This document shows positions 1 through 12,400 of a DNA stretch of 64,000 nucleotides, one piece after another (the first letter of the stretch is position 1; every line of letters begins with the position of its first letter). Where the stretch lies: positions 12,554,001 through 12,618,000 of the forward strand of contig NC_091100.1 of NCBI RefSeq assembly GCF_024713975.1, given 5' to 3'. Under the pieces are notes generated by a model. That model was not told the origin of the DNA. It made no database searches and worked only from the letters and a program-made list of their open reading frames with translations. Both the position numbers and the translations under genes were made by a program. The DNA comes from Paralichthys olivaceus. Taxonomy: Eukaryota > Chordata > Actinopteri > Pleuronectiformes > Paralichthyidae.

Positions 1-345
1 GTTTTCAAAATAATATCACTGGGACCTTCCCTAATCTATATCTTGAGATATTACATTTGCAAGATTAAAACCATATTTTGTAACTAAACTTGACCTTTGA
101 CAAATAAACAGTTCATCCATGAGTCAAACTGAACACTTCCACCAAATTTGAAAAGATTCCCCAGATGTTTCACTGAGATATCTTGTTCACAATGCAAACA
201 ATGTGTTTTAAAGAGCCCAGTGAACTTGACCTTTGACCACTAAAATATAATAAATGTATCCTTGAGTCCAACTGAGCATTTGTACCGAATTTAAAGTAAT
301 CCCCTCAAGGCGTTCTAGAGATATTGTGTTCACAATGGAATGTAT
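1..345. repeat. Degenerate tandem/interspersed repeat, two units
   Basis: Two related units of about 110-140 bp lie head to tail. Each begins with CTTGACCTTTGAC, passes through a 'gagtc(c)aactgaac' segment, and ends with 'gagatat...gtgttcacaatg' (about 85-207 and 229-340). This resembles a repeat common in teleost introns. It lies downstream of the last visible exon of the PDE5-like gene, in an intron of that gene. Confidence 0.65.
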
Positions 346-440
346 GGATGAACTGACAACCCAAAAACATTATACCAGAGGCATAAGACGAGATGGGCAT
401 TTAGAGGAACTGAAAGAGGAGAGACGTGGAGAAGAATCAC

Positions 441-2924
441 CTGTAATGCCTGGATTTCCTGTTCTGCTGCAGTAATGTGGTAGGCAAGAACCTGCCGGGA
501 GAAAAGTGAACACACAGACAGTCTTAACTTTAACACATGTTAAGGATAAAAGATATGAGCTAATAAGGTGAGGCAGTTCTCTTACCTCCTGTGTGACCTC
601 TATACTGGCCCTTCGCTCCTCTGTGATCTGCACAGCCTGAGCATACTGCAGAGCCAGGCCACAGTACACCGCCAGGTCCTCCAATAGACGCTCATCATAT
701 TTATTGAAGGCTTCCGTGTCATCCGATTCCCTGCTGCATTTGTTCATCAGCTGGCACACAGCTGAGTGACAAGAAGTTCCACATCTTTAGTCTTTGGATC
801 ATCTCGTATTGATGTTACAGTGGTGTGGTAGAAAGACCTAGTTTAATCTGCCTGTTTCTCTTATGTGTATCAGCATGATCTAGTATTTTTGAAGGGTTAA
901 ATTACACCCCTGCCTTGTAGTCTTGATCACACTACGCAGCAAGTAGCATATTTTACTTTCCAGGTTGGTAACTCTAAAGAGCATCTGGTGTATTTATTGG
1001 ACTATAATATAAACTGTATATAAAGATGGACTATGCACCTCTAATTCCTCCCGCTATCCAGAATTTATTAAGTTAAAATCTCCCTGGATATGAAAGCTGC
1101 CATCTTGTGCATTTGAAGCCACTGTCTACACAGTGATGATCAGGGGGTGGAGCCTTGCTACCGATACACACACTCGACCAATCACATGTCAGTCTCAACT
1201 GTCAATCATGACATTTCACCCAGTTTTTGTAGCATCAAATAAATAATTACGACCAAACCTAACAAAAAAAAAAAAATACTTGAACAAACATCAGTGCGAT
1301 AAGAATTAGCCTAGGGTTTATGACCTATAATACCATGGCCAGCCACCAGGTGGCGACTGAAAGGCTTTGGCTTCACTTAGACGGAGCTTTCATGCCTCCA
1401 TCTTTGTTAACAGTCTATGATTATATTGCACATGAACAATAGTGATACTTTGTTTAAGAGGAGGTATATATGTATAATAATTTGATGAGTTCAATGATGA
1501 GTAATTCAATAATGTAAAATAACTGTTGCCATGTAATAGAGTGACTTACCGATAATATTTTCAGACCTCTCATTTCTAACAGGACAACAGATCAGACTCT
1601 TTAATGATCCTTCACAACTCTCAGACATATTAAGTGTTTCCATGGTGACAAGAGTTCGGAGGGCATACGATGGATTGATATCGCTGATGTCCTGCTCCCT
1701 GAAAAGTATTTCACAATATGTAATGTAATGATATAACATATTTGTTCATATTAGAGGATTTGTGCTCTGTAGACCTGGCAGTACCTTCTGTAGACCTGGC
1801 AGGTTGATCCGAGCTCCTCACATTCCAGGTGTATCACTCGTGAGAACAAAATCTGAAGCGTCATCAGCAGAGGAACAGAAGATAAGTCAGGAAATATGTG
1901 ATGCATGACTAATTAAACAATACAAGCTATCTTACACCTCTTCACCTCATCTGGGATGACTGAGGTTTGCTCGTCGGGGATGAAGATGGTGCAGTACTGA
2001 GCATGTGTGAAGGGCATGATGGTGGCCGCCATCTTACTCAGCAGAACCTCAAACGAGTGATGCTCCTTCGACAACACCTGTGCCATCTCGATCAAGGCCT
2101 GACACACAAGCATACATGTTAGCATCAAAGTACCAGCGCGTATAGTCAAAACACCCCTTACAAGTATATCTTATATCTTACCTGACTTCGTTTGGCCTCC
2201 TGTCTCGAGCTCTCGTACAGCTGGACATTATCCAAGACCATCCCCAATACATCCATGTGATTTGATAGCACCTGGCCAATCAAATTCAAATGTAAGATTT
2301 TCAAAATAATGTGCAGTTCTATTTCAAATGAGAGAACCTCAAAGTCCTCACCTTCTCATCCATGTTGGTAAAAGCAGAAATTGGTCCATCTTCAAAACTT
2401 TTCTTATTGATCATGACCACTACACCTACTACCTGTAAACATCAAAATATACTGAAATACACTGGAAGGTACAGCATTCGTATTTTTACATTTAGTCAGA
2501 GACGCGAATAAATCTGTCAAACACACACTGAGATAAACTATACCTCTCCCCTGTGGTTCTTTATCGGCACATTTAAAACAGTCCTGATCTTAAAGTCCGA
2601 TGGTTGATCTTCATCTAAGTCGAACTTTGGGTACTGAGGAGGTAATCAGAAAACAAAGACATGAGAGACGTGTAAAGGGATATATAAATAAACCTAGTTA
2701 AGAGAGATTATTAGCTTGTCACATCTGGCCAGGAATACCCACATTTTCTAATAACCTAGGTGTCCCAAAGGTTATTAGGAACTACCCATCCACACCCACA
2801 CAGATGGAGGATTACTCTACTCTGTATGGGGCAGCCACTGACTCCTAATCACATTGGTGGTGATGAAGAGGAGGGGTGTTGAGGGCAACTTCTTAAAGTC
2901 CTTTAATAAGATGTGCTGTCTTCC

Positions 2925-2970
<46 letters not shown>

Positions 2971-5309
2971 TGTGTGTGTGTGTGTAAGGGAAGGACACAC
3001 TTCAGCCGAGCACAGGACATCTCAAATATCAAAGGTTAATCCGTGGAAGAAGTTGCTAATAGGATTAAAAGGAGGTGCGTCATTTGGGATTCCCTTACAC
3101 ACACCATCACACAGCATGAATAACCAGGTCATCATCTAAAACCAGGTAATCAGTAAACAGGATTTAATGAACTGTCCTTGGGCCTAAAATACCTGCACCT
3201 GGTAGCTAAAGATTTTGTCATGCCTAGAAACGTGTGTGTCGCATGTCTAAAAAAGCTTAGTACAAAATGCACAGTCATGAAAGCAGCTACCTCTGATGTG
3301 TCTCTCAGGTTCATTGGAGACCCTGTAGCCAGCACACATCCCATGATACCCCTCAGCAGCTCCAGGTGTCCGTGGCTGCAGATGTTGGCCTTGCTCAAGC
3401 ACTCCAGTGTGGTCGGGGGAACCACCTCCACTAAGGTGCTCTTTCCACCGCCGTCTTTCTTTACCAGAGCGAGGCAGCTGCCCTCAGCTGCCAGTACCTC
3501 CCCAACGTGCAGGACAGCCCCCTGGCAGAGCTCAGCCACAGAACCTATCCAACTGAGACCTCCTGTCAGGAGCTCCATCGTCCATGGGCAGCCCTCACCA
3601 TGGCCACAGGCTGCGGTGTTTGCAGCGGTTGGCCACAGAAGCTGAGGCGGTGCATGGGAGAGGTCAGGAGAGCCAGGGCAAATGGGAGAAAGAGGTCGAC
3701 AGGGAGGAAAAGAGAAACGGGAAGAATGAAGAGAACAAGGCGAGTGCATAGCCAGAGCATCTGGACTAAAAGGGTCCTTTGAGTCAGAGGGACAGAGATT
3801 GGAGGCGAGGGGTTTGAGCTGGTCGTTTACAGATGAGATGTTCAGGTGAGAGAAGGGAAGTGGAGACGAATCTCTGCCGTGACGAGCCTTCAGGAACATG
3901 TCAGAGTGATCAGAGCTGCTTCTGGGAAACGTGGGCACCAGTGGAGACTGTGGAACACTGACCCTGAAGTCACACACAAGACAGATCACATGACTGACTT
4001 GATGGGACAGTGGACCTCAGAAGATATTCAGAATATTTTTGTGGAAATAACATTTTGTGTACATTTTGTATGACAGGGCGGACAGGGGGTTCTGGACCAC
4101 CACATCCTGGGAATAAAAGAGTTTTCCCCTCAATGTCATTGCAAACATATCATTATAAACAGTATAATAATATGCATTGAAAGTACTTGTGTTACAGATG
4201 TAAAATAAAGCCTTTTTCAAGTTTTGACAATTTGCCCCCACTCTTATAGGCCTCAGTGGTTTTGTCCACTGCTACTTGCGGGTTTACATCTGAAAATCAG
4301 AAGAGGAGAATCTCTACACACAAGCTGATGCTCCCAAAAACGTCAAGGTACCTGGAAGATAAAATGATTTAGGTTTTTGGGAGCAATGACTGAAGCATTG
4401 TGGATATTCTCCTCTTCTTATTTCCGTCACTTCTTTCCAGCACCTAATGTTTATCAAATTTGGATGTGCATGATTTTGTTTACTTATCATTACAAACAAC
4501 ATTATCTTTTGTAGATTATTTTTTCTTATTGCATGTAAAATGGCTGACATGGTGTAATTTCCTGCAGGAAGACATAATTGCGACAAAAACTGTAACGTTT
4601 CTTCAAGGCCTTACTATGGGTTTTTACACATTGAAAACATTACGGAAAATGTTATTGAAGGAAAATTAAATCTAATAAAGCATATTATTAGCTTTAGTTT
4701 GGTTCATGGATGACGCCTCTCTATGACTACTATACAGGATACTGGACTGAACACTATTATTATTATTATAACCAATATATGCAATTGCCTGTACAACAGT
4801 ACTTTGAGTGGAACCTTTTGTGTCCCCATCAGAAATTTCTGTTCATCCCCCCAACAGTGAGATGAAATATACGCCCCTGTTCGTGCATTGCTTCAGTCCA
4901 TTGATACTCCTAAAGTGATTATTTCCTGTCAGTAATTGACAACCAGCTTTTACACAACAACAATAGACTATATGACTTTTCTAATGTAGGGAATCTAATT
5001 TAGCAGTTTTATAATATCTTACGCTGAAGCTCTGCGTAAAAAGTAGGCCCTGGTAAAGTCAGAGTGATCATCCAGCCAGGCCTCCACTCGGTCCCGGGTC
5101 ATACGGTCTCCAAACCTGCGCGTCTTGGAGCGAGGGCTCCACAGAGGAGAGAAGAACCAGCCCATGTCTCTGCTCATCGGCGGCTCCGTCACTGTCACCC
5201 TGCGGCAGGACTCCTCTCCTCCCCCGGGAGTGTCACTGTTCGGCTCCGTGGACTCCTGCGCCTCAGACTGGAAACAGGGCATCGCCTCGCTCAGGTGAAC
5301 AGCGACCAA
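441..5309 (-). CDS. pde5a: PDE5-like cGMP phosphodiesterase, N-terminal GAF half (partial)
   Basis: Coding exons read on the minus strand: 5309-5023, 3963-3291, 2633-2544, 2432-2352, 2271-2182, 2098-1946, 1852-1785, 1698-1550, 761-586 and 491-441, giving 606 in-phase codons. Exon 1 carries DRVEAWLDDHSDF, close to the PDE5A N-terminus. Residues ~97-220 are Ser/Pro-rich and look disordered. GAF-A spans ~225-410 with its NKFDE motif (N359, K360, F371, D375, E376). GAF-B spans ~425-585 and also keeps NKFDE (N537, K538, F549, D553, E554). The last exon, VLAYHITAAEQEIQALQ, matches the linker before the PDE5 catalytic domain, which must lie left of the window. The family hydrolyses cGMP in the cytosol and is allosterically activated by cGMP at GAF-A. 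GAF-B is about 16 residues shorter than in human PDE5A. The start chosen is the first ATG of the exon-1 frame. The symbol marks the nearest family; the exact paralogue is uncertain. Confidence 0.85.
1009..1418. mobile_element. Non-autonomous DNA element with imperfect inverted termini
   Basis: The left end at 1009-1030 and the right end at 1397-1418 are imperfect inverted repeats of 22 nt, both containing the core AAAGATGGA in inverted orientation. The ~410 bp between them have no coding potential. It lies in the PDE5-like intron between exons 1698-1550 and 761-586. A second, less complete copy starts at 62188. The size and termini suggest a MITE; the superfamily was not determined. Confidence 0.6.
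2929..2985. repeat. (GT)n microsatellite
   Basis: About 57 bp of GT repeat with one interruption (GTGGTGT), in the PDE5-like intron between exons 3291 and 2633. Open frames here are dinucleotide artefacts. Confidence 0.95.
3964..5022 (-). other. First intron of the PDE5-like gene
   Basis: The donor is at 5022 and the acceptor (TTCAG) ends at 3964. The interior is AT-rich, with a short ATT run near 4758. No further exon, RNA gene or clear repeat was recognised. Confidence 0.6.
5023..5309 (-). CDS. PDE5-like gene, first coding exon
   Basis: This exon encodes 95 codons plus two bases and ends at a GTAAG donor. The frame opens with MVAVHLSEAM; a second ATG ten codons in could also serve as start. 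It holds the PDE5-type helix DRVEAWLDDHSDF and ends with RRAS. A second basic site, RRVT, lies upstream. Both fit a general basophilic-kinase (PKA/PKG) pattern, but the human PDE5A regulatory serine context (RKIS) is not seen. Sequence upstream of the ATG carries no recognised promoter element. Confidence 0.8.
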
Positions 5310-6599
5310 ACAGAGGATCGTTCAAAGTCTGTTGAGTTGTGCAGGAGAAACCATGTGAATCATGTGAGGAGTCAGACCGAAGGCGGAGCCCGTGGAAACT
5401 ATTGCGTAAAGGTAATCCCCTGAACTCTCATAGATAACATGGAGCCACAAGTTCATTAATTCAAGGAAACCGATTAAAGAACGAGTGGCTCTGGTCCAAA
5501 CTGTAAAGGCTGCAGTCCTCTGGTCAGTTCTGTTATAACCCACATCGACTACATGAGTTTACTGTCAAATACTGCGAGTAAGATTTTCATTGTACAGCCA
5601 AACGTGATCTGCTGTAGTGATGCACATTTTATTTGTGATATATTCACCTGTTAAGAAATTATATATATTATAATGAGCTGTTTGCAACATGTCCTCTGTC
5701 AGGAAATCAAAAACATGTGCAATTCAATAACAGAAAACACACATGCTTCAGCACAAAACACAATAGTGTCCCTATGAGTCACATACTGTGAATATTGTGC
5801 ACAAAATAGTAATACAAAATGAACAGGATGGTAGTTGAATAAATGAAATAATTACTTAATATATTTTTAATTGTTTTAATTATCAATAAAGTATATATAC
5901 TTTACTTCAGTGTTGTAATGTCTTAAGAAATAAGGCACAGTTAATAATTTATAAATATATATATAAAGTTCTATACAGGAGGGTATACTGGAATTATTTA
6001 TAATAATATAATTGGGCATTTTTCAAATATATATATAGTATAATGTGAAAAAATATTGTGTTGTATGTTTAATTTTGAAGTGCATGAAAACAGGCACACA
6101 TCCTATAAAAAAGTGTGACCAATAATATTTCAAAATGAAATAAACAGTATGTATCTCAGTTAGTAAATGTGGGTTTGGTAGAGTTAATTACTGGAATGAA
6201 AATCATGGGAAACTTCAGGAAAGTCATGTAAAGTTCTGTCTGATTCTGAAGAGAAGTCAACATGATGACCATCGTAAAATAAAACTAGAGGAATATAAAT
6301 CACAAATTGATATTTTATGTGACGCCATAGAATGTTGAGGAAAGGCTCATCAAACCGTCAGCCTCAGAGACGGTCATGTGACACTGTGGTGTCTGTGTAG
6401 AAATCCTTGCAGTTTTAACAAACCTATTGAAACTGATGTATTTAATTAATTTTTAATAACTGCATTTCAAATCCTTCCTGGCAGAAACCCACAGATAAGT
6501 TGTGGCTCTTTAACCACTCACAGTGCTTTAATGGCTCCCTCTGCTGGCTTCTCTCTCCTCATCACCTGCAGTGGGCGGCTCCACCATTGACAGCTGATC
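5310..6599. other. Intergenic region between two divergent genes
   Basis: This ~1.3 kb separates the 5' end of the minus-strand PDE5-like gene from the 5' region of plus-strand ppp2r2c, so promoters of both may lie here. The middle part (5600-6350) is strongly AT-rich with runs of TATA-type dinucleotides. No TATA box or CpG cluster could be assigned with confidence. Confidence 0.5.
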
Positions 6600-6934
6600 C
6601 AGGATTGGCTGCTCCAGTAGGAGGCTGCCATGACACAGTGGATGCTGCACAGAATCATTTCCACAGCATCAGCAGGCAGTGGACCTCCATCCTCCTCCTC
6701 ATTCTCCCTCTCTCGTTCTCTCCTCGTTTGCCTCTCCTCCTCTCACCGCCACCCCTCTGCTCTCTCTTCTCTCTCCCTGTTCCCCTCCTTCGGACGGACA
6801 CGCAGGCCTGCTCGAGCAACACTGCAGCAGAGGACGCACCAGGAAGGATAGCAGCAGCATCAGCATCAGCAGCATCAGCAGCATCAGCATCAGCAGAATC
6901 AGCAGCAGCAGCAGCAGCAGCAGCAGGCGGACTG
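6600..6934 (+). other. ppp2r2c: Candidate 5' non-coding exon of ppp2r2c
   Basis: A CT-rich stretch is followed by CAG/CAT triplets and then a good splice donor, ACTG|GTAGGT, at 6934/6935. The coding exon at 7713 is directly preceded by a pyrimidine-rich stretch ending in TTCAG, so an upstream non-coding exon could splice to it. Alternatively transcription starts between 6935 and 7713. The sequence alone cannot decide; no 5' boundary is visible. Confidence 0.35.
6851..6926 (+). repeat. CAG/CAT trinucleotide repeat with nine pure CAGs
   Basis: A run of CAG and CAT triplets ends with nine uninterrupted CAG units at 6900-6926. It lies about 0.8 kb upstream of the ppp2r2c start codon and just before a possible splice donor at 6935. 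Any protein reading (poly-Ser, poly-Ala or poly-Gln) is likely spurious, as no conserved coding exon is joined to it. Confidence 0.9.
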
Positions 6935-7712
6935 GTAGGTGTGCTGAGGCCTGTCTCCCTCCCTCCTGCAGCACAGGCAACACATCGCGTTCTCCTCTGA
7001 TCACCGTCAAGGTCTATCTGAGAAGTGTGTGTGTGTGAGCACAGAGATAGAGAAGTAGAGAGGACTACCACACCCTGGGATCATTTAGCACCACCGCTGG
7101 AGATGCGTTGACTAAATGTTGAATGATGGACGTCCTACATCTTTCTATTGGCCTCTGTGTGCACACACAAGGTTTTATATAGTGTTCTATCTGCTGGAGC
7201 TGTTTGTTGTCTCCTCCCCTCTTCCCTCTGGGATTCACTTCAGCACTGACGAGGCCTCGTGTGTCTACACGTGTGTCTGTGGTAATGAGCGCGTTGAATG
7301 TCTAACAAAGGTCACACCGTTTGGCATGCTGTGAGCCTGTATTGTCAGCCTTCCCTAATGACAACCATCTTCTTCTCCTCACAATCTTCATCAACAGATT
7401 TTCCATCCACTCCCCTTGGCCTCGTATATCTTCTTCATCACCAATTCCTGCTTTTATATCCTCTGCATCTTTTTCACCTTTTTCCTTTTCCCTCAAAAAC
7501 CCCCTCATCTTTCTCCCTCCCCATTCCTCCATCTCCTCTTCACGCCCCTCTCTATCCTTCCGGCCTGGCTGTGGTTTCCCAGAATGCCTTGTTCCAGGCC
7601 GCTTCGCTAGGCCCTAGCAGCATGGGCGGAGCCTGGGTGGGGAGAGAGAGTACGGTTTGGACCCTTCCCCTCAGGACGGGCGCGCTGGCGGGTCACCCTC
7701 CCTCGGCTTCAG

Positions 7713-9407
7713 ATGGGCGAGGACACTGAGAGCTCCAAAATCAACCACACCTTCCTGCGAGACTACGTCACTGAAGGTAGAGTAGACGTTGTGTTGTCGC
7801 TGCCTCTGTGGTGTCAGATAACGTGATGGTTTGAGCAAACAGATTGTAGCATCATGGATGTATGGTTCATTTATTCATTTGTTCATTACAAAGAATCTTG
7901 CTCAGTATAAGGTTTTGCTGAAAAAGATTCTTTGTAACAATCCAGTATTCTTTCTCTTTTATTCCCACTCCCTGCTCTGTTCCTGGTGAATATCCGCTCT
8001 TTCCTGTCATCTCTTTTTCTTTTTCTCCCTCCCTCTATAATCCTTTTATTATAACCACTATCTTGCCTTATCATCTTCCTTTTTCCTGTCTTCCTCTCAG
8101 CTGATGTCATCTCTACAGTGGAGTTTAACCAGACAGGGGACCTGCTGGCCACGGGGGATAAAGGTGGCCGAGTGGTCATCTTCCAGAGAGAGACAGAGGT
8201 CAGTTTATAACGTAAAACCTGTAATAATCATCCATTTCTATGAGTCTGCATGGATTCTAAACCTTTTCTTTCCCCTCTTGGCCCTGGACAGTCTAAAGGG
8301 GAGACAGAGGAGGCAGGGGACACAGGGGACTCCGGGGAGTACAACGTCTACAGCACGTTCCAGAGCCATGAGCCGGACTTTGATTACCTGAAGAGTCTGG
8401 AGATTGAGGAGAAGATCAACAAGATCAGATGGCTGCCGCAGCAGAACGCTGCACATTTCCTCCTCTCCACCAATGGTGAGACATCGGTGACGCGGAGCAT
8501 GAACAGAAAGTACAGCTTCATAGTTCACACTAGAGATGTAGCATACCTACAGGCCATCTCTGTGAATACTGACCATGGTGTGAATTACAACTTTCAAGAA
8601 CTCCAGTTCCCTGCATTAGGGTTAACTGGCATCATGTTTTACTGTAAAATATTCAAGCAAAGTCATTGGACACACATTTGTTGGAACAGTAGTGACACCA
8701 CCCTGTCATCATATATTGAAGCTTTGTTTCCAAAGTAGCTTAGATTCTATCAATTGATGGAAAGTGGACTGTATATACTGTATATATAGTGTTTTTTAGT
8801 TTTATCAACCACTCAAAGTGATTTACAGGACAAGTTGCATTCAAGTTGCTGTGAATGCATACAATGCCGCACTTTTATCTATCATACAACCATGTGTACA
8901 CATATCAACATGGCTGTCAGAGTGCTGGTTAGTTCACAACCCTCTCTACCTCCTGATCTCAAATTTATAGATTTTACTTCATTTTTAATATTGAACACTT
9001 TCATTTAGGTTTTGGATTGTTAGTTATCTCACACAAGTACCTTTTATTTCTTTTCACTATTTATTGATGTTTCACTATATATATTTTTGAAATAATATCA
9101 GACTCAATTGAAAGTAAAAAAGATATCAGAGCTCACATGCTGCATGAGTTGCTTGCTTCCTTAAGTACAATTTTCAGCTCCACTAAAGATTTTGATCATG
9201 TGGATCACCTTAACTCTTGTTTTTATTGTTCCCTCAACTAAACTGATTTCATCTGATGTGAAAACGTCTGTGTGTCACAGATAAGACCATTAAACTGTGG
9301 AAGGTGAGTGAGAGAGACAAGAGACCAGAGGGATACAACCTGAAAGATGAGGAGGGACGGCTGAAGGACATCTCTACCATCACCTCTCTGCAGGTACCAC
9401 AAACACA

Positions 9408-9450
<43 letters not shown>

Positions 9451-12400
9451 ACTGCACATGCACACTTTTATTTTGGGCAGTCAAACCTGATACTTAACTG
9501 TATCAGGTTGATATTTGTCTGTTAAGGTCAGTGTTTGTTCTGACCCTCACGTGTTCCCTGACTTCTCATTCTGTCCTCACACTGCTACACCCTCTCTCTC
9601 TTTATCTAAGGTGCCAGTGCTCAAACCCACAGATCTGATGGTAGAGGTCCGCCCCAGACGAGTGTTCGCCAATGGACATACTTACCACGTCAACTCAATC
9701 TCAGTCAACAGTGACGGGGAGACGTACCTGTCTGCAGACGACCTCCGCATCAACATGTGGCACCTGGGCATCACGGACCGCAGCTTCAGTATCCTTCATA
9801 ACCGTGACTAGTTTTCTTAATGCCGCTCTCGTTTCATTCTAATTCCAGCGTTCTGATAAACAATAGTCCCTGGCTTCCATAACTCTGTAGCTCTCCTCTG
9901 ATTTTTCTTTGTAACTTGATCTCTCACTGGAGGAGGAGGATTCTCCGAATTCCTGTGGTATGAGATTCCCAGAACTGCACTAAATAAAAGAACAATTTTT
10001 AATTTTTAATTCACTGCTACAAAAGTATTATTGTACATCATTAAAACAAAATGTCTACATCAACAATGACAGAATTATCCATAGACATTATTATTTAAGT
10101 TATTATAAGTAATTTCTGGAACAAAAAGTGGAATAGAAAGAAGAGGTGGATTTATATATATTTTCTCACAGATTAAGTTTGGAACAATAATGTATTTGCG
10201 TTGAGTTCACATTTATTTGAATCATTTCCCATCAAAAGATAATTGAATATTGATTGGAGGTAAATATAATTCTTTGTCAATAATTCATTAGATAAGTATG
10301 CTGCCATAAGTTGCATCAATTAGCTGTGTTGATGTCCAACACATGCAATTGTGTCAACATTTATTTTACTAACATGCTCTCTGATTTGCTCTCTGTTTGC
10401 TGAAGCACTCACCTGTACTGTTAAAGTACTAAAAAATACCTCTCATTGAAATCCACTTTGTACAATTTGTATTATGGAGTTTTCAAATTCAGTTCCTACA
10501 ACTATGAATATTGAAACCATACATCTAAATTCATACCTAAATCTATATTTAATGCAAACAGCACATGGCCATGTTTGGATTTATGTTTCGATCAGAGTGC
10601 TGTGTAATGCCTCAGAGGCTGTATTCACTGCAGGCAGTGGCTTGTTGGACGCAGTGCGTTTGGTGATTTCCTATTCAAATGGAAGCTGACCTAGAAAATC
10701 ATAGAGGCATCTTAGGGAGAAGAGTTTAAATAATTCACTGAGCGGTACACTTTCGACTGAACCACACAGGAAGGCCAGGAATAGAACAGAGAGAGGAGCA
10801 CAGCGTGCATGCATATTGTGGGGTTTGTTGGGGTGATGATTGAGATGTGAGCATGGAGTAAGGACATGCTGAGTGAACATAAATGATGTTGGCTGCCTCA
10901 CTGTGTGCTTCTATGCATGTGATTCCTTGTGGTTTTTCCTCTCAGGATGGACATTAGCATTAAAGATAACCTGAACTAGGATTTTTCTAAACCAGGGGCC
11001 ATAAAGTGGCCAAGACTTACACAGAGGGGCCAATTATATGTCCAACGTCCATGCACAACACCTGATTCAGTAAGATGCACATGTGGGTCATTCCTTGTTT
11101 ACTGTTTTACTCTAGATACACATCATTAAATGTGTTTTGGAAATTGTTCTCAAAATCAGAAAATTGTCACTATTATTGTTAGTATTGTTTGTAACTGACT
11201 AGTGTATGTCAAAAAAAGACTACTGACAGTACAGGGGCACATGAGGAGCAAATCAGATTTCAGCTGGGGACAGTGGTCCCGTGGCCCCACCTCTGCATCC
11301 GCCCCTGCTCCATCTTGAATATAGTCATGACACTTTGTGCATCGCTTCTAGAATTCTTGTGTCCAAACTCTGCTTGGTGTTTGCTTCCTGACCGACCGTC
11401 CTCTCAGATATTGTGGACATCAAACCAGCCAACATGGAGGATCTGACCGAGGTGATAACAGCCGCAGAGTTCCACCCTCACCACTGCCACTTGTTCGTGT
11501 ACAGCAGCAGCAAGGGCACACTGCGCCTCTGTGACATGAGATCGTCTGCACTCTGTGACAAACACACCAAACGTGAGTGATGATAAGAAACGAGCAGTCG
11601 TAGTGCACGCTGTCTTCCAGTCACTAAAATGGCTCTGCTGTAGAGTGATAAGACAGAGATTTGTGTTATAATCAGTTGTGTGATGCAGCTAACTCCTCTG
11701 TCTTTGTCCAGAGTTTGAGGAACCTGAGGATCCAGGGAGCCGGTCCTTCTTCTCAGAGATCATTTCTTCTGTGTCGGACGTCAAGTTCAGCCACAACGGA
11801 CGCTATCTGCTGACCAGAGACTACCTCACCGCCAAGGTGTGGGACCTGAACATGGACAAGGGCCCAGTGGAGACGTACCAGGTGAAATAACATATAATGT
11901 CTTTGTCTTACCTGGATTTGTTATGAATGGAGCCCTAAATCTACTTTATGAACAGCACTGTTTCATATCATACCGTGCCTGCTGATGTTTGTCATATGGG
12001 CATTAGTGAGTCTTAAAATATATGAAGTTTAGTGAGGATATTATCATTCACTTAATTGATTTATCAAGTTTTTAAAATCTATTTTCAATCGGGTTAGGGT
12101 TATACATGTTCCAGCTTCTCAAATATGAGGATATGCTGAGTTTATCTCTTATTTTTTTTAATATACATTTTCAGATATAGGTTTTGGATTGCTAAAGGAG
12201 GCATAATGTTTGTTTCGGGTTGTCCATCTGTACATCCCTACTGCATACAGATAATATGCAGAAATAAATTCTAGGCAATATGAGACTCTCAGGAAGGACA
12301 TGTGACTGCAAGAATAAAGAGATGTTTAATCTCCAGACAATAATGACTATCTGCATCATCCCCAGGTCCACGAATACCTAAGGAGTAAGCTGTGTTCCCT

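Noticed and set aside
6655..7071. Overlapping open frames over the CAG/CAT and CT-rich region, both strands
   Set aside because: They are poly-Ala, poly-Ser or poly-Leu readings of simple repeats with no conserved domain and no splice connection to a coding exon.
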